Shown here: piece by piece, positions 55,841 to 64,000 of the stretch
Position numbering within the stretch: the first letter of the stretch is position 1
Layout: every line of letters starts with the position of its first letter
Source of the DNA: Pedobacter frigoris
GTDB taxonomy: Bacteria; Bacteroidota; Bacteroidia; Sphingobacteriales; Sphingobacteriaceae
Length of the DNA: 64,000 bases
Assembly: GCF_005116445.1 (NCBI RefSeq)
Contig: NZ_SWBQ01000003.1
Span: 310,001 to 374,000 of the forward strand
Reading direction: 5' to 3'
Translations under genes and position numbers: made by a program
Notes under the pieces: model-generated
The model's database searches: none
What the model was told of the DNA's origin: nothing
Seen by the model: the letters and a program-made list of their open reading frames with translations, nothing else

Positions 55841-57358
55841 ATGAAAAAAACACTACAGTTGTTTGTGGTAGCTATGATAGCTGCTACGGGCACAAGTTAC
55901 GCGCAATACGCCGGGGATGCTATACGCTTCGGAAATACCAATTATGGCAGTACAGCAAGATTTAAAGGAATGGGTGGAGCTCAGATTGGTGTTGGTGGAG
56001 ACATGAGCTCACTGGGAGGTAATCCGGCCGGATTAGGCTTGTTTACCAGATCTGAATTTAGTTTTACTCCCGAATTCAATAATTCTACTTCAAAAGCAGA
56101 TTTTCTCGGCCAGCAAACCACTGCTTCTCAAAATAAAATGAATATCAATCACGCCGGCATAGTTTGGTATAGTCCAAGTCTAAAAGTAAGAGGTCAGGAT
56201 ACAAAAAAGGGATTGATCAGTACAGTATTTGGAATTGGGTACAACAGAAATAACGATTTTAATCAGCATTATACTTACGAGGGTACGAACACGACAACAA
56301 CGATGCGTGATTATTTTGCCGAACTTGCTAATTCTTCGAAAGATCCTTCGGGAGTAATTCCGGCAAAATCTTTGGAGGATATGGCATTTAACGGTTATTT
56401 AATTAATTTCAATACTCCTCAGAATGCAAATAATTACACCGCAGATCCGTTTAGCGACAATGTTCAGCTGAAGGATGAAATGGTTTCAGGCTCTACGTCT
56501 GAAATGAATTTCTCTGGTGCTTTTAATATCTCTAATCAGTTTTACATTGGAGCAAGCATTGGTATAGTAAACTTACGCTACATAAGTGATGCTGAATATG
56601 TAGAAACTGGTGTCATCAATCCTTACGATCCTACCGACGGTTTCACAGGAAATGAAAATTATAAACTTTCTTTTATACAAAGTCAGGAAACTAAAGGATC
56701 GGGTTTTAATGGTCGTATAGGATTCATTTTCAGACCTGTAGAAAACCTAAGGCTTGGCGCTACTGTTCAGACACCTACATGGCTGTACATCGATGATTCC
56801 TATTCTGAAGTGCTAAATAATACCTTATCAGGTAAAGGCCCTTTCAGTACAAATCACACAGTAAATACGGATGATTTCTCCTACAGGTTAAAGACTCCAA
56901 TGAAAGGGTCGCTTGGCGCAAGCTATGTGATTGGCGGACAAGCAATTATATCGGCAGATGTAGACTTTGTAGATTATTCGTCCACCCGTTTTTCTTCTAC
57001 TCAAGGAATTGATTCACGCACTATTATTGACAATAATGCAGACGTGAGAAAGCTTTATACTTCTGCAATGAATTACAGAGTAGGTGGCGAATATAAAATT
57101 GATAAACTTAGCCTGCGAGCTGGATTTGGATTAAATGGTAGTCCGATGAAAAACGACACAGATAATATTTATGCAAAAAAATATTATAGCGGAGGTTTTG
57201 GATATAGAATAAATGAATACTATTTTGATCTTGCCTATCAACACGCGACTTCAGAAAACAGATTGAGTTCTTATGTTTTGACTAATGGTGGTGAACCTAC
57301 GGCAGCTGTTAAAAACGCGAATAACAATGTGTTTTTGACTTTCGGACTAAGGTTTTAA
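55841..57358 (+). CDS. OmpP1/FadL-family outer-membrane protein
   Basis: Outer-membrane beta-barrel, 505 aa, signal peptide to about residue 21 (GTSYAQ). The early GSTARFKGMGGAQIGVGGDM and SSLGGNPAGLGLF are the FadL/OmpP1 hallmark. The C-terminus ends in FLTFGLRF with a terminal Phe, as required for barrel insertion. FadL-type channels let hydrophobic compounds cross the outer membrane; the substrate here is unknown. Follows the low-complexity lipoprotein by 25 nt, likely one transcript, and ends at a strong terminator. Confidence 0.9.
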   Translation: MKKTLQLFVVAMIAATGTSYAQYAGDAIRFGNTNYGSTARFKGMGGAQIGVGGDMSSLGGNPAGLGLFTRSEFSFTPEFNNSTSKADFLGQQTTASQNKMNINHAGIVWYSPSLKVRGQDTKKGLISTVFGIGYNRNNDFNQHYTYEGTNTTTTMRDYFAELANSSKDPSGVIPAKSLEDMAFNGYLINFNTPQNANNYTADPFSDNVQLKDEMVSGSTSEMNFSGAFNISNQFYIGASIGIVNLRYISDAEYVETGVINPYDPTDGFTGNENYKLSFIQSQETKGSGFNGRIGFIFRPVENLRLGATVQTPTWLYIDDSYSEVLNNTLSGKGPFSTNHTVNTDDFSYRLKTPMKGSLGASYVIGGQAIISADVDFVDYSSTRFSSTQGIDSRTIIDNNADVRKLYTSAMNYRVGGEYKIDKLSLRAGFGLNGSPMKNDTDNIYAKKYYSGGFGYRINEYYFDLAYQHATSENRLSSYVLTNGGEPTAAVKNANNNVFLTFGLRF

Positions 57359-57375
57359 TTAAAATACTTGATCAT

Positions 57376-57412
57376 AAAAAAACCTGATCATAAATTATGA
57401 TCAGGTTTTTTT
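57376..57412. terminator. Bidirectional terminator between OmpP1-like and UbiD-like genes
   Basis: Perfect 11-bp stem CCTGATCATAA/TTATGATCAGG with flanking A7 and T7 runs that extend the pairing to about 18 bp. It lies between two convergent stop codons (57358 and 57416) and can serve both strands. Confidence 0.93.
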
Positions 57413-57415
57413 ATG

Positions 57416-59254
57416 TTATTGCAAACCGCTATATAAAGGAGCTCCTTTAGTAAAAAAGCGCTGTATATTCTGCTCTACAGCTGCATCTTTGATGAGTTCG
57501 GCTGCGTGATGGGGTTTCTTTCTTGCATCAATTATAACAGGACCATTGCAGCCCCAGTGCTTATTTACAGTAAAGCTGTCTATGCCATAGATGTCTGCAG
57601 CCGGATTACTTCTGGTAAATGTAATCCATACCAGGTTATTGATATCCTTCGCTGTAAATTCCGGATCGTCACACAGTACAATGAGCGCAATTCCCTGAAG
57701 CAACTCCGGATTGAAATGGTTATTCAATAATTCAATTTCTTTACCTACCTGTTCGGGTTCCAGATATTCCGGTGCTTTGATTGCTACAATGCCTGGTATC
57801 GCCATGGCATGACCGGTGAAAGGTTCAGGTAAGTTAAATCCAGAAGGCAGGGATGAAGATAATTTTCTCCTCGGCTCTCCGGCAGCTGCAAAAACAACTT
57901 TAGAACCGCTATTCAGTCCATCCCCACTATAATCTAAGGTATCTATAGTGGTTCGGGTATGGAAATGAAGATCCCTGGTGAAATCCATGCGTTCCAACAC
58001 ATGCTGCATAAAGGCAGATAGATCATGCGTGTCAAGCTGCTCATTGTCTTCCCGAGCAGCTATGAAAAGATATTTAGCCAGACTGAGTTGATTTTTACCT
58101 AAAATATGGTTGGCTATCGTTAGGATCTCCTGTGGTCTGCGTTCTTTTAAATAGGGTGTATATCGTTCACTTCCAATAGCAAACAATAAAGGATGCACTC
58201 CTGCTGCATCAACGGCATTCACTTCTTTTAACCCATGAATTTCTTTGGGTAAGGCTGAGCCCGCAATCTCATGAATCAATGCTCCGAAACTAGTATCCTC
58301 TTGCGGAGGCCTTCCTACAACAGTAAAAGACCATATGGCATCATTACGATGATAAACATTATGGACTTTCATCAAAGGAAATGGATGTGTAAGGCTATAG
58401 TAGCCGAGGTGGTCACCGAAAGGACCTTCAGGTTTATTGTCATTGGGATATACTGTTCCCGTAATTACGAAATCAGCATCTGCGGAGATGCAAAAACCCT
58501 CTTCATCATAAAAATATCTGAATCTCCGGTTGCCCAGCGCGCCGGCGAATGTCATCTCTGACAAGCCCTCAGGCAAGGGCATAACCGCAGCAAGTGGGTG
58601 CGCCGGAGGGCCGCCAACAAATATGCTTACTTTCAAAGGCTGGCCTTTTGCATTGGCTTTCGATTGGTGAACGCCTATCCCCCTGTGGATCTGGTAATGC
58701 AGGCCTATTTCTTTATTGAGTTGGTAATCGTTTCCTGCCAACTGAATGCGGTACATGCCCAGGTTTGCATTCAAGATACCTGGCTTATCTATGTCTTCTG
58801 TATAAACCTGAGGCATGGTGATGAACGGTCCGCCGTCCATGGGCCAGTTTACGATCTGTGGCAGTTCGCTGATGGTCGTTTTACTAAACGTAGCTTTAAA
58901 AAGACTTTGCTTTAAAGGCAATGCCGTTAAAGCTGTGAGGCCTATACCTGGAAGCTTAAATGGGCTTTTTAGAGCTTTTACAGGATCCGAACGAAGGTTT
59001 ACCAGCTGTTCTACCTTTGGCAAGCTGTCACGGAACATAAATTTGGAGCGTTCAAGTGTACCGAAGAGGTTAGAAACTGCGGGGAATTTACTGCCTTTTA
59101 CCTTTTCGAAGTATAATGCCGGTCCCTTCTGCTCATAAACCTTTAAATGTATTGCAGCCATCTCCAGATATGGATCAACTTCTTCTCTGATACGAATTAA
59201 ATGCCCATGCTTTTCAAGATCGGCAACACAGTCTGCTAAACTTTTATATCCCAT
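57416..59254 (-). CDS. UbiD-family decarboxylase
   Basis: Prenylated-FMN-dependent decarboxylase, 612 aa from the ATG at 59254 (MGYKSLADCVADLEKHGHLI), the usual UbiD start; a longer frame to 59305 would add 17 non-conserved residues. Family stretches: GLHYQIHRGIGVHQSKA, VSIFVGGPPAHPLAAVMPL, PFGDHLGYYSLTHPFPLMKV with the acidic catalytic part, and ANHILGKNQLSLAKYLFIA. UbiD works in ubiquinone synthesis; in Bacteroidota such proteins are often annotated as menaquinone-pathway decarboxylases. No ubiX neighbour is visible here. Confidence 0.9.
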   Translation of the reverse strand: MGYKSLADCVADLEKHGHLIRIREEVDPYLEMAAIHLKVYEQKGPALYFEKVKGSKFPAVSNLFGTLERSKFMFRDSLPKVEQLVNLRSDPVKALKSPFKLPGIGLTALTALPLKQSLFKATFSKTTISELPQIVNWPMDGGPFITMPQVYTEDIDKPGILNANLGMYRIQLAGNDYQLNKEIGLHYQIHRGIGVHQSKANAKGQPLKVSIFVGGPPAHPLAAVMPLPEGLSEMTFAGALGNRRFRYFYDEEGFCISADADFVITGTVYPNDNKPEGPFGDHLGYYSLTHPFPLMKVHNVYHRNDAIWSFTVVGRPPQEDTSFGALIHEIAGSALPKEIHGLKEVNAVDAAGVHPLLFAIGSERYTPYLKERRPQEILTIANHILGKNQLSLAKYLFIAAREDNEQLDTHDLSAFMQHVLERMDFTRDLHFHTRTTIDTLDYSGDGLNSGSKVVFAAAGEPRRKLSSSLPSGFNLPEPFTGHAMAIPGIVAIKAPEYLEPEQVGKEIELLNNHFNPELLQGIALIVLCDDPEFTAKDINNLVWITFTRSNPAADIYGIDSFTVNKHWGCNGPVIIDARKKPHHAAELIKDAAVEQNIQRFFTKGAPLYSGLQ

Positions 59255-59320
59255 ACATCCCAAAGATATTAAAGAATTATTATGTATCATTGTTATGAGT
59301 ACCAATATAACCTTTGCCTG

Positions 59321-60736
59321 ATGAAATTATCGTTCATGTTTTCCTGCTTTCTGCTATTATTTAACAGCACTAAAGCTCAATATGCTGATGATTTAATCAA
59401 CAAACGACACCAGCCTCAGGATTTAAAAAAAGACATTGACCTAGTCAGGAAGAAATTAGAAAAGGAGCATCCAAATCTGTACTGGTACATTGATAAAAAT
59501 AAACTGGATCAAAAATTCGACAGTCTGAAACTCAGCATCAAAACGCCTTTAAAAAGTGTAGAATTTAATGCCAGGTTAATGAGTGTATTAAGTGCTATTG
59601 GGGATGGTCATCTGGTCTCATTTTTAGACACCAATCCATTAACCGAAGCAGATTATATAAAATTTAACAGGTTTGAACTCCCGCCTGTTTTTCAGTTCGA
59701 ATACCGCATAATGAATGACCGGCTGTTCATTACCAAAAACCTGTCGAAAGATGAAAGCCTGGCCCCGGGAACCGAGGTATTGAGCATTGATGGCGAGCCT
59801 GTAAAAGACATTTTAACAAAACTTAAAAGATCGGTGCAATCTGATGGCTACAATGAAACCTTCAAATATGCCCTATTAAATTTCGGACAATTCCCTGTAG
59901 TGCACCGTTCGATATACGGCTGGAGAGACACGGTAAAGTTTGATTTAAAGCTCGAAAACACGGTTAGCTCTATCGTATTGACAACCTACAAACCTGAAAA
60001 TACCACTGTCACTAAAACCGCCTCGCCGGGTATCGTGGATGAATTTAAAGTCTTCCCTCCCGACTTTAAAGTAGCTTATTTCAAAATAGGCACGTTTAAC
60101 GATGTTGGTCAGCGCAGTGATTACAAACATATATTTGAGGGAATAAGGCAAAACAAAGCCAACGTACTCATCCTGGATTTAAGAGATAATATGGGCGGCG
60201 ATTATTTGCGTTGTATCAACACATTTTCCGGATTTATTGATAAACCTACCGCCTTCATTAGAAGACCGGTAGAACTGATTAAAGGTGCTATTTTACCTTC
60301 AATGAATAAGCAGCGTCAGCAACAACTTGATTTTTTAAAGGCTTATGGTGTATTGTATCCGGTAATGCCAGACAGTAACACTTTTAAGGGCAAGTTATAC
60401 GTGTTGATAAACGGGGGCAGCTTTTCGGCTACGAGTTTGCTTGCAGCCAACTTACAGGCTATGAATAACGCTACATTTGTAGGAGAAGAAACAGGTGGAG
60501 GCAGAAATGGCTGTACGGGCGGCTTTTACATCAACGAGATATTACCAAACAGTAAGGTAACGATAAGATTCGGCATTGTTCCCTATAAGATACTTGACCA
60601 AAGTAAGGTTATAGGGAGGGGGATAATGCCCGATGTACCCATACAATATACCATTGAAGATTATTTGGCGAAAAAAGATTTGGAAATGGAATGGGTGTTG
60701 AAAGATATCGAAAAAAACAAAGGGAGTGTCAATTGA
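59321..60736 (+). CDS. Exported S41-family peptidase
   Basis: 471 aa from the ATG at 59321 (MKLSFMFSCFLLLFNSTKAQ), which gives a proper signal peptide; the frame from 59282 overlaps the UbiD leader. The N-terminal helical part is followed by a PDZ-like region (TEVLSIDGEPVKDILTKL) and the tail-specific-protease S41 domain: LILDLRDNMGGDYL, VLINGGSFSATSLLAANLQ with the presumed catalytic Ser, and GEETGGGRNGCTGG. Probably cleaves periplasmic or surface proteins. Divergent from UbiD with only 66 nt between starts. Confidence 0.88.
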   Translation: MKLSFMFSCFLLLFNSTKAQYADDLINKRHQPQDLKKDIDLVRKKLEKEHPNLYWYIDKNKLDQKFDSLKLSIKTPLKSVEFNARLMSVLSAIGDGHLVSFLDTNPLTEADYIKFNRFELPPVFQFEYRIMNDRLFITKNLSKDESLAPGTEVLSIDGEPVKDILTKLKRSVQSDGYNETFKYALLNFGQFPVVHRSIYGWRDTVKFDLKLENTVSSIVLTTYKPENTTVTKTASPGIVDEFKVFPPDFKVAYFKIGTFNDVGQRSDYKHIFEGIRQNKANVLILDLRDNMGGDYLRCINTFSGFIDKPTAFIRRPVELIKGAILPSMNKQRQQQLDFLKAYGVLYPVMPDSNTFKGKLYVLINGGSFSATSLLAANLQAMNNATFVGEETGGGRNGCTGGFYINEILPNSKVTIRFGIVPYKILDQSKVIGRGIMPDVPIQYTIEDYLAKKDLEMEWVLKDIEKNKGSVN

Positions 60737-60747
60737 CACTCCCTTTG
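60718..60747. terminator. Perfect 30-nt palindrome between convergent S41 and Dps genes
   Basis: CAAAGGGAGTGTCAA and its exact complement, with no loop beyond AATT, followed by T-runs on both strands. It overlaps the stop codon of the S41 gene (60734-60736) and lies 29 nt from the Dps stop. Serves as a shared terminator. Confidence 0.85.
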
Positions 60748-60775
60748 TTTTAATTCACGTATATAGTAATGAGGA

Positions 60776-61255
60776 TTATTTCTTTCCCGCAAACGACCTA
60801 AGCATCCAGGTAGTCTTTTCTTTGAATTGCATAAATTTATTGACCATGTCGTTTGTTCCATCATCACCCGCTTTCTCACTTTCCTCCATCAGATCGCGCT
60901 CTATTTGAATCAGTGTTGCCATATCTTGCAGCACTTCATCAACCATGTCCAGATCTTTCATCCCTATAGTATTTACTTCTTTTATCGTAGACTCTTTAAT
61001 ATAATCTGCAAACCGGCTATGAGGTGGCTTACCTAATGTAAGTACTCGTTCGGCAATCTCATCAATAGTTAACTGTGCGTTGATATATAGCTCTTCAAAT
61101 TTGAGATGCAGGGTAAAAAAATTCTGTCCCTTAACATTCCAGTGACATCCTCTTAATTTCTGATAGTGAATATGATAGTTTGCGAGATAATCATTTAGCA
61201 TATCTACTACAGGTTTTACTTCCTTTTCATTCAAGCTAATTTCTTTTGCGTCCAT
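60776..61255 (-). CDS. dps: Dps-family ferritin-like DNA-protection protein
   Basis: 159 aa, normal Dps length. The ferroxidase signature at the dimer interface is present: HWNVKGQNFFTLHLKFEEL (His and Glu), then YINAQLTIDEIAERVLTLG with Asp/Glu ligands. Dps stores iron and shields DNA in oxidative stress and starvation. The N-terminus is short without a Lys-rich tail, so DNA binding may be weak. Followed by the palindromic terminator; upstream an AT-rich leader is shared with the divergent LysM gene. Confidence 0.92.
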   Translation of the reverse strand: MDAKEISLNEKEVKPVVDMLNDYLANYHIHYQKLRGCHWNVKGQNFFTLHLKFEELYINAQLTIDEIAERVLTLGKPPHSRFADYIKESTIKEVNTIGMKDLDMVDEVLQDMATLIQIERDLMEESEKAGDDGTNDMVNKFMQFKEKTTWMLRSFAGKK

Positions 61256-61428
61256 GGTATTTATTTTTTTATTTTGTCAATTTAAGACTAATATAACAAC
61301 GAAAAATTAATTTGGTTTCGAAAAAATTGGTCGGATACAATAGTACTTTCCAAAGAGCGTTTATATTAACAATTCGAGGGGTTATTTATATTATTCGTAT
61401 AATTGCTAACTTATTTTATCAGAGATTA

Positions 61429-62598
61429 ATGTATAAATATTATATAGTACCAGTATTAGCTATTGCGCTTAATTTCACATCAGCAAAGGCAATTACGAGG
61501 GATTCCATAGGGGTTGAAAACCGCAACGGAAAAAAATTAATTATTCATCAGGTAGCTGCAAAAGACACTTATTACTCTATCGCAAGAAAGTACAATGTGA
61601 TCCCTAAAGACATCATGACCTTTAATGACAGTAAATTTCTTCAGATTGGGGTGATCGTTAAAGTACCTACTAATATTCCATTTAAGGACAATGCGGGTAC
61701 GGCTGGTAGTCGTCCAGGGAATACACCGGCCCAGGCAGTGGAAAACATTGAAGAACATATTGTCCAGAAGAAAGAAAACTTAAATATGCTTGCTGAGCGA
61801 TATGGGACGACGGTGAATGAAATCAAGAGGATTAATAACCTGAACAGCATCAATCTGCAAATCGGTCAGGTTTTAAAGATACCGGGGAAAGTTGCAGAAC
61901 AGGAAAAACCTGTTGAGACTGTTTCAGAAAAGATCAACCGTCCTGATCCTAAGCCGGTAGTCCTTGCAGAGAAAAGAGAACCTGCGAAACCGATTGAAAA
62001 GCCTGTTGAAAAACAACCTTTAAATAATCCGCCAAAAGCTGCTGAGGAAGAATTTATAGAGCATACGGTCGCATCAAATGAAACCATGTATTCTATAGCT
62101 ACACGCTATAAAATCACAATGGATCAATTAAAAGCTAAAAACAACCTAAAGGACGCCTCTCTAAGTGTTGGACAAAAGTTACTGATCAAAGGCCAATACC
62201 CGGTGAAGAAACCTTATACACCTCCGATAGCGGGTAATACTGCCGATCAGGATAGCGTAAACTCTTTAAAAGATCCTTCCTTAAGGTATGCAGCCAGCAG
62301 ATACGGGCTCAACCAAATAGAAGAAAAAGGGACTGCAGTATGGATCGCTGATCCAGATCTTGACCCCACAAAAATGCTTGTACTACATCGTACTGCTCCA
62401 ATTGGCAAAGTGATAAAAATTACCAATCCGATGAGCAACCGCACTACCTTCGCTAAGGTTGTTGGTAAATTTACGGAGAACGAATCCACAAAAGATGTTA
62501 TAATTGTAATGACTAAAGCTGTAGCTGATGCGCTCGGTGCTTTGGACAAAAGATTTTATTGCAATTTAATGTACGGTGGAGAAGAAAATGAACAATAA
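61429..62598 (+). CDS. LysM-repeat envelope protein with RlpA-like end
   Basis: 389 aa from the ATG at 61429 (MYKYYIVPVLAIALNFTSAKA), a clean signal peptide; a GTG frame from 61312 is less likely. Three LysM domains: about 37-83 (DTYYSIARKYNVIPKDIMTF), 106-150 (ENLNMLAERYGTTVNEIKRI) and 211-255 (ETMYSIATRYKITMDQLKAK), with a Pro/Glu/Lys-rich linker between the last two. The C-terminal ~100 residues (MSNRTTFAKVVGKFTENEST, DVIIVMTKAVADALGALDKR) recall the double-psi barrel of RlpA proteins. Probably binds peptidoglycan. Its stop overlaps the uridine kinase start. Confidence 0.85.
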   Translation: MYKYYIVPVLAIALNFTSAKAITRDSIGVENRNGKKLIIHQVAAKDTYYSIARKYNVIPKDIMTFNDSKFLQIGVIVKVPTNIPFKDNAGTAGSRPGNTPAQAVENIEEHIVQKKENLNMLAERYGTTVNEIKRINNLNSINLQIGQVLKIPGKVAEQEKPVETVSEKINRPDPKPVVLAEKREPAKPIEKPVEKQPLNNPPKAAEEEFIEHTVASNETMYSIATRYKITMDQLKAKNNLKDASLSVGQKLLIKGQYPVKKPYTPPIAGNTADQDSVNSLKDPSLRYAASRYGLNQIEEKGTAVWIADPDLDPTKMLVLHRTAPIGKVIKITNPMSNRTTFAKVVGKFTENESTKDVIIVMTKAVADALGALDKRFYCNLMYGGEENEQ

Positions 62599-63229
62599 TA
62601 AAAAGCCATTTATCATAGGTATTGCCGGTGGAAGTGGTTCCGGCAAAACATTCTTCCTGAATAGTTTCCTTCATCATTTTAAACACGATGAGGTAACGCT
62701 TGTGTCTCAAGATGATTACTATTTTCCTGTAGGAGACATGACGCAGGAGGAAAATAAACTGTACAACTTTGATTTGCCGTCGACCATTGACAATGAGCAG
62801 TTTTTGCTGGACATCAAAAAGCTGGTAAAAGGAGATGTTGTGTACAAAAAAGAATATAGTTTTAATAACCCCTTAGCCGTAGTTAAAATTCTTGAAGTAA
62901 AGCCTGCCCCTATAATTATTGTAGAAGGTTTATTCATACTTCATTTCAAGGAGATTGCAGCGATGCTTGATCATCGTATTTTCGTGGAAGCGGAAGACGA
63001 GATTGCATTACAGCGACGCATTAAACGCGATGGGATGGAGCGTGGGTATCCTGAAGATGATGTGCTTTATAAATGGCACAACCATGTTTTGCCGGCTTAT
63101 AGAGAATACCTGTTGCCTTACAGAAATGAATGTGATAAGATTGTAGTGAACAATTTGGATGTCCCTGATCATATCATCAGAATTACAGAGGAAATTTCGA
63201 CTGAGCTTAAGGCAAGAATTTGTCAGTAA
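62588..63229 (+). CDS. udk: Uridine kinase family protein
   Basis: Phosphorylates uridine/cytidine to the monophosphate; 213 aa from the ATG at 62588. P-loop GIAGGSGSGKTFF (about residues 11-23), VSQDDYYFPVGD, YNFDLPSTID, IIIVEGLFILHF and RRIKRDGMERGYPEDDV are family signatures. It overlaps the LysM gene by 11 nt, indicating translational coupling of two unrelated functions. Assignment as uridine kinase rather than a phosphoribulokinase-like enzyme is likely by length and motifs. Confidence 0.9.
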   Translation: MNNNKKPFIIGIAGGSGSGKTFFLNSFLHHFKHDEVTLVSQDDYYFPVGDMTQEENKLYNFDLPSTIDNEQFLLDIKKLVKGDVVYKKEYSFNNPLAVVKILEVKPAPIIIVEGLFILHFKEIAAMLDHRIFVEAEDEIALQRRIKRDGMERGYPEDDVLYKWHNHVLPAYREYLLPYRNECDKIVVNNLDVPDHIIRITEEISTELKARICQ

Positions 63230-63252
63230 TAAAGTGTCCGAAAAGGTAGGTT

Positions 63253-63401
63253 CGTCATCCTGAATTTTTCAGTAGTATGCATTGACTTTTGTCTTCAAGA
63301 ATACTACATATTTTATTTCAGGATCCGCGCATGATATTTAAAACCCACTCAAACGGGATCCTGAAATAAATTTGCTTCGCAGCTTCTTCGAGGTCAGGAT
63401 G
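63253..63401. repeat. Nested inverted-repeat element
   Basis: Outer ends CATCCTGA (63256) and TCAGGATG (63394). Inside, a perfect 15-bp inverted repeat TTTATTTCAGGATCC (63312-63326) with its complement at 63356-63370. The total length is about 150 nt, in the gap between convergent uridine kinase and CoA-transferase genes. Such GTCATCCTGA-bordered elements are often dispersed in Sphingobacterial genomes. Confidence 0.7.
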
Positions 63402-63434
63402 GCAGCAAGGATAAATTACCTTTTGAATACCCCA

Positions 63435-64000
63435 TTAATCAAGCTTCATTTCCGGCACATTATCATCGGCAAACAGTTTACCTAATGTCGCCTGCCTGAT
63501 GTAATCCACACTGACTCCAGGAGCTCTTTCAATCAGCTTAAAACCTCCCTCAGAAAGCACATCGAGTACTGCCAGTTCGGTAACTATTTTCTTAATACAT
63601 TTTACACCTGTAAGCGGCAGCGTGCATTGAGGCAGCAATTTGCTCTCACCTGCTTTATTTACATGCTGCATGGCTACGATGATATTTTTTGCAGAAGCGA
63701 CCAAATCCATCGCCCCTCCCATGCCTTTAACCATCTTACCGGGAATCTTCCAGTTGGCAATATCCCCGTTCTCGGATACTTCCATAGCACCTAAAATGGT
63801 CAGGTCTATTTTTTGACTCCTGATCATTCCGAAGCTCATTGCAGAGTCGAATATAGATGAGCCAGGTAATGTTGTAATGGTTTGTTTACCTGCATTGATC
63901 AGATCGGCATCTTCCTCTCCTTCATAAGGAAAAGGACCCATGCCCAGCAGGCCATTTTCAGATTGTAAAACGACGTTTACACCATCTGGTATATAATTGG
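63435..64000 (-). CDS. scoB: 3-oxoacid CoA-transferase subunit B (partial)
   Basis: The 188 codons in the window are the C-terminal part of the beta subunit of a 3-oxoacid (succinyl-CoA:acetoacetate) CoA-transferase; the gene continues beyond the window. The active-site Glu motif [12 protein letters not shown] lies at about 63936-63962. [31 protein letters not shown] and [18 protein letters not shown] are typical of SCOT-type B subunits. The apparent ATG at 63941 is an internal Met, since the frame stays open and conserved upstream. Transfers CoA between succinate and acetoacetate. Confidence 0.92.
   Translation of the reverse strand, partial: NYIPDGVNVVLQSENGLLGMGPFPYEGEEDADLINAGKQTITTLPGSSIFDSAMSFGMIRSQKIDLTILGAMEVSENGDIANWKIPGKMVKGMGGAMDLVASAKNIIVAMQHVNKAGESKLLPQCTLPLTGVKCIKKIVTELAVLDVLSEGGFKLIERAPGVSVDYIRQATLGKLFADDNVPEMKLD

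Overview
The window looks like a chromosome segment of a Sphingobacteriaceae-type Bacteroidota, most like Pedobacter or a close relative. The evidence is SusC/SusD-type uptake genes under ECF sigma/FecR control, DUF4974-type FecR tails, TlpA proteins with N-terminal DUF4369-like domains, GH92 and sulfatase catabolic genes, POT transporters of the Bacteroidota type, and TAnnTTTG promoter elements in front of tRNA and housekeeping genes. Identifications come from reading translations and motifs; no database search was run.

Layout. (1) 0.07-12.9 kb, all minus strand: a FecR/ECF sigma pair at the left edge, then an operon reading ECF sigma, FecR, SusC, SusD, a double-module TlpA thioredoxin protein and a second thioredoxin. 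SusC is broken by one frameshift. (2) 12.9-14.2 kb is a junction zone: a decayed tesA 3' end, a divergent truncated ybbA-like ABC ATPase fused to the N-terminus of a tyrosine recombinase, then tRNA-Pro(UGG). (3) 14.3-22.0 kb: miaE-like gene, then a xylose locus (xylB, MFS permease, xylA, Na+/sugar symporter) divergent from a LacI regulator with a perfect operator-like palindrome between them. (4) 22.0-28.8 kb: a mannoside operon (GntR, ManA-like protein, sugar porter, broken glycosidase, GH92). (5) 28.9-40.4 kb: accessory DNA with a tRNA-Pro remnant, small stress-type genes, truncated genes, three sulfatases and a run of exported unknown proteins. (6) 40.5-64 kb: an ordinary chromosomal backbone with tRNA-Pro, tRNA-Ser, a PgpH-like HD phosphohydrolase, thiolase, two POT transporters, polyprenol-P-mannose synthase, cystathionine gamma-synthase, proS, a FadL-like porin, UbiD-like decarboxylase, S41 protease, Dps, LysM protein, uridine kinase and a CoA-transferase subunit cut by the window end.

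The most unusual structural feature is the tRNA-Pro arrangement. Two identical 94-bp copies (14083-14176 and 40554-40647) lie in direct orientation about 26.5 kb apart, and a decayed third 3' end sits at 28974, each with its own terminator. A recombinase fragment lies just past the 3' end of the first copy. Together with at least six truncated genes near these points, this suggests a tRNA-Pro integration hotspot carrying catabolic islands. No clearly new biological system is proven. The best candidates for follow-up are the thioredoxin-coupled SusCD system, the ManA protein with a degenerate P-loop-like domain, and the tRNA-Pro hotspot.
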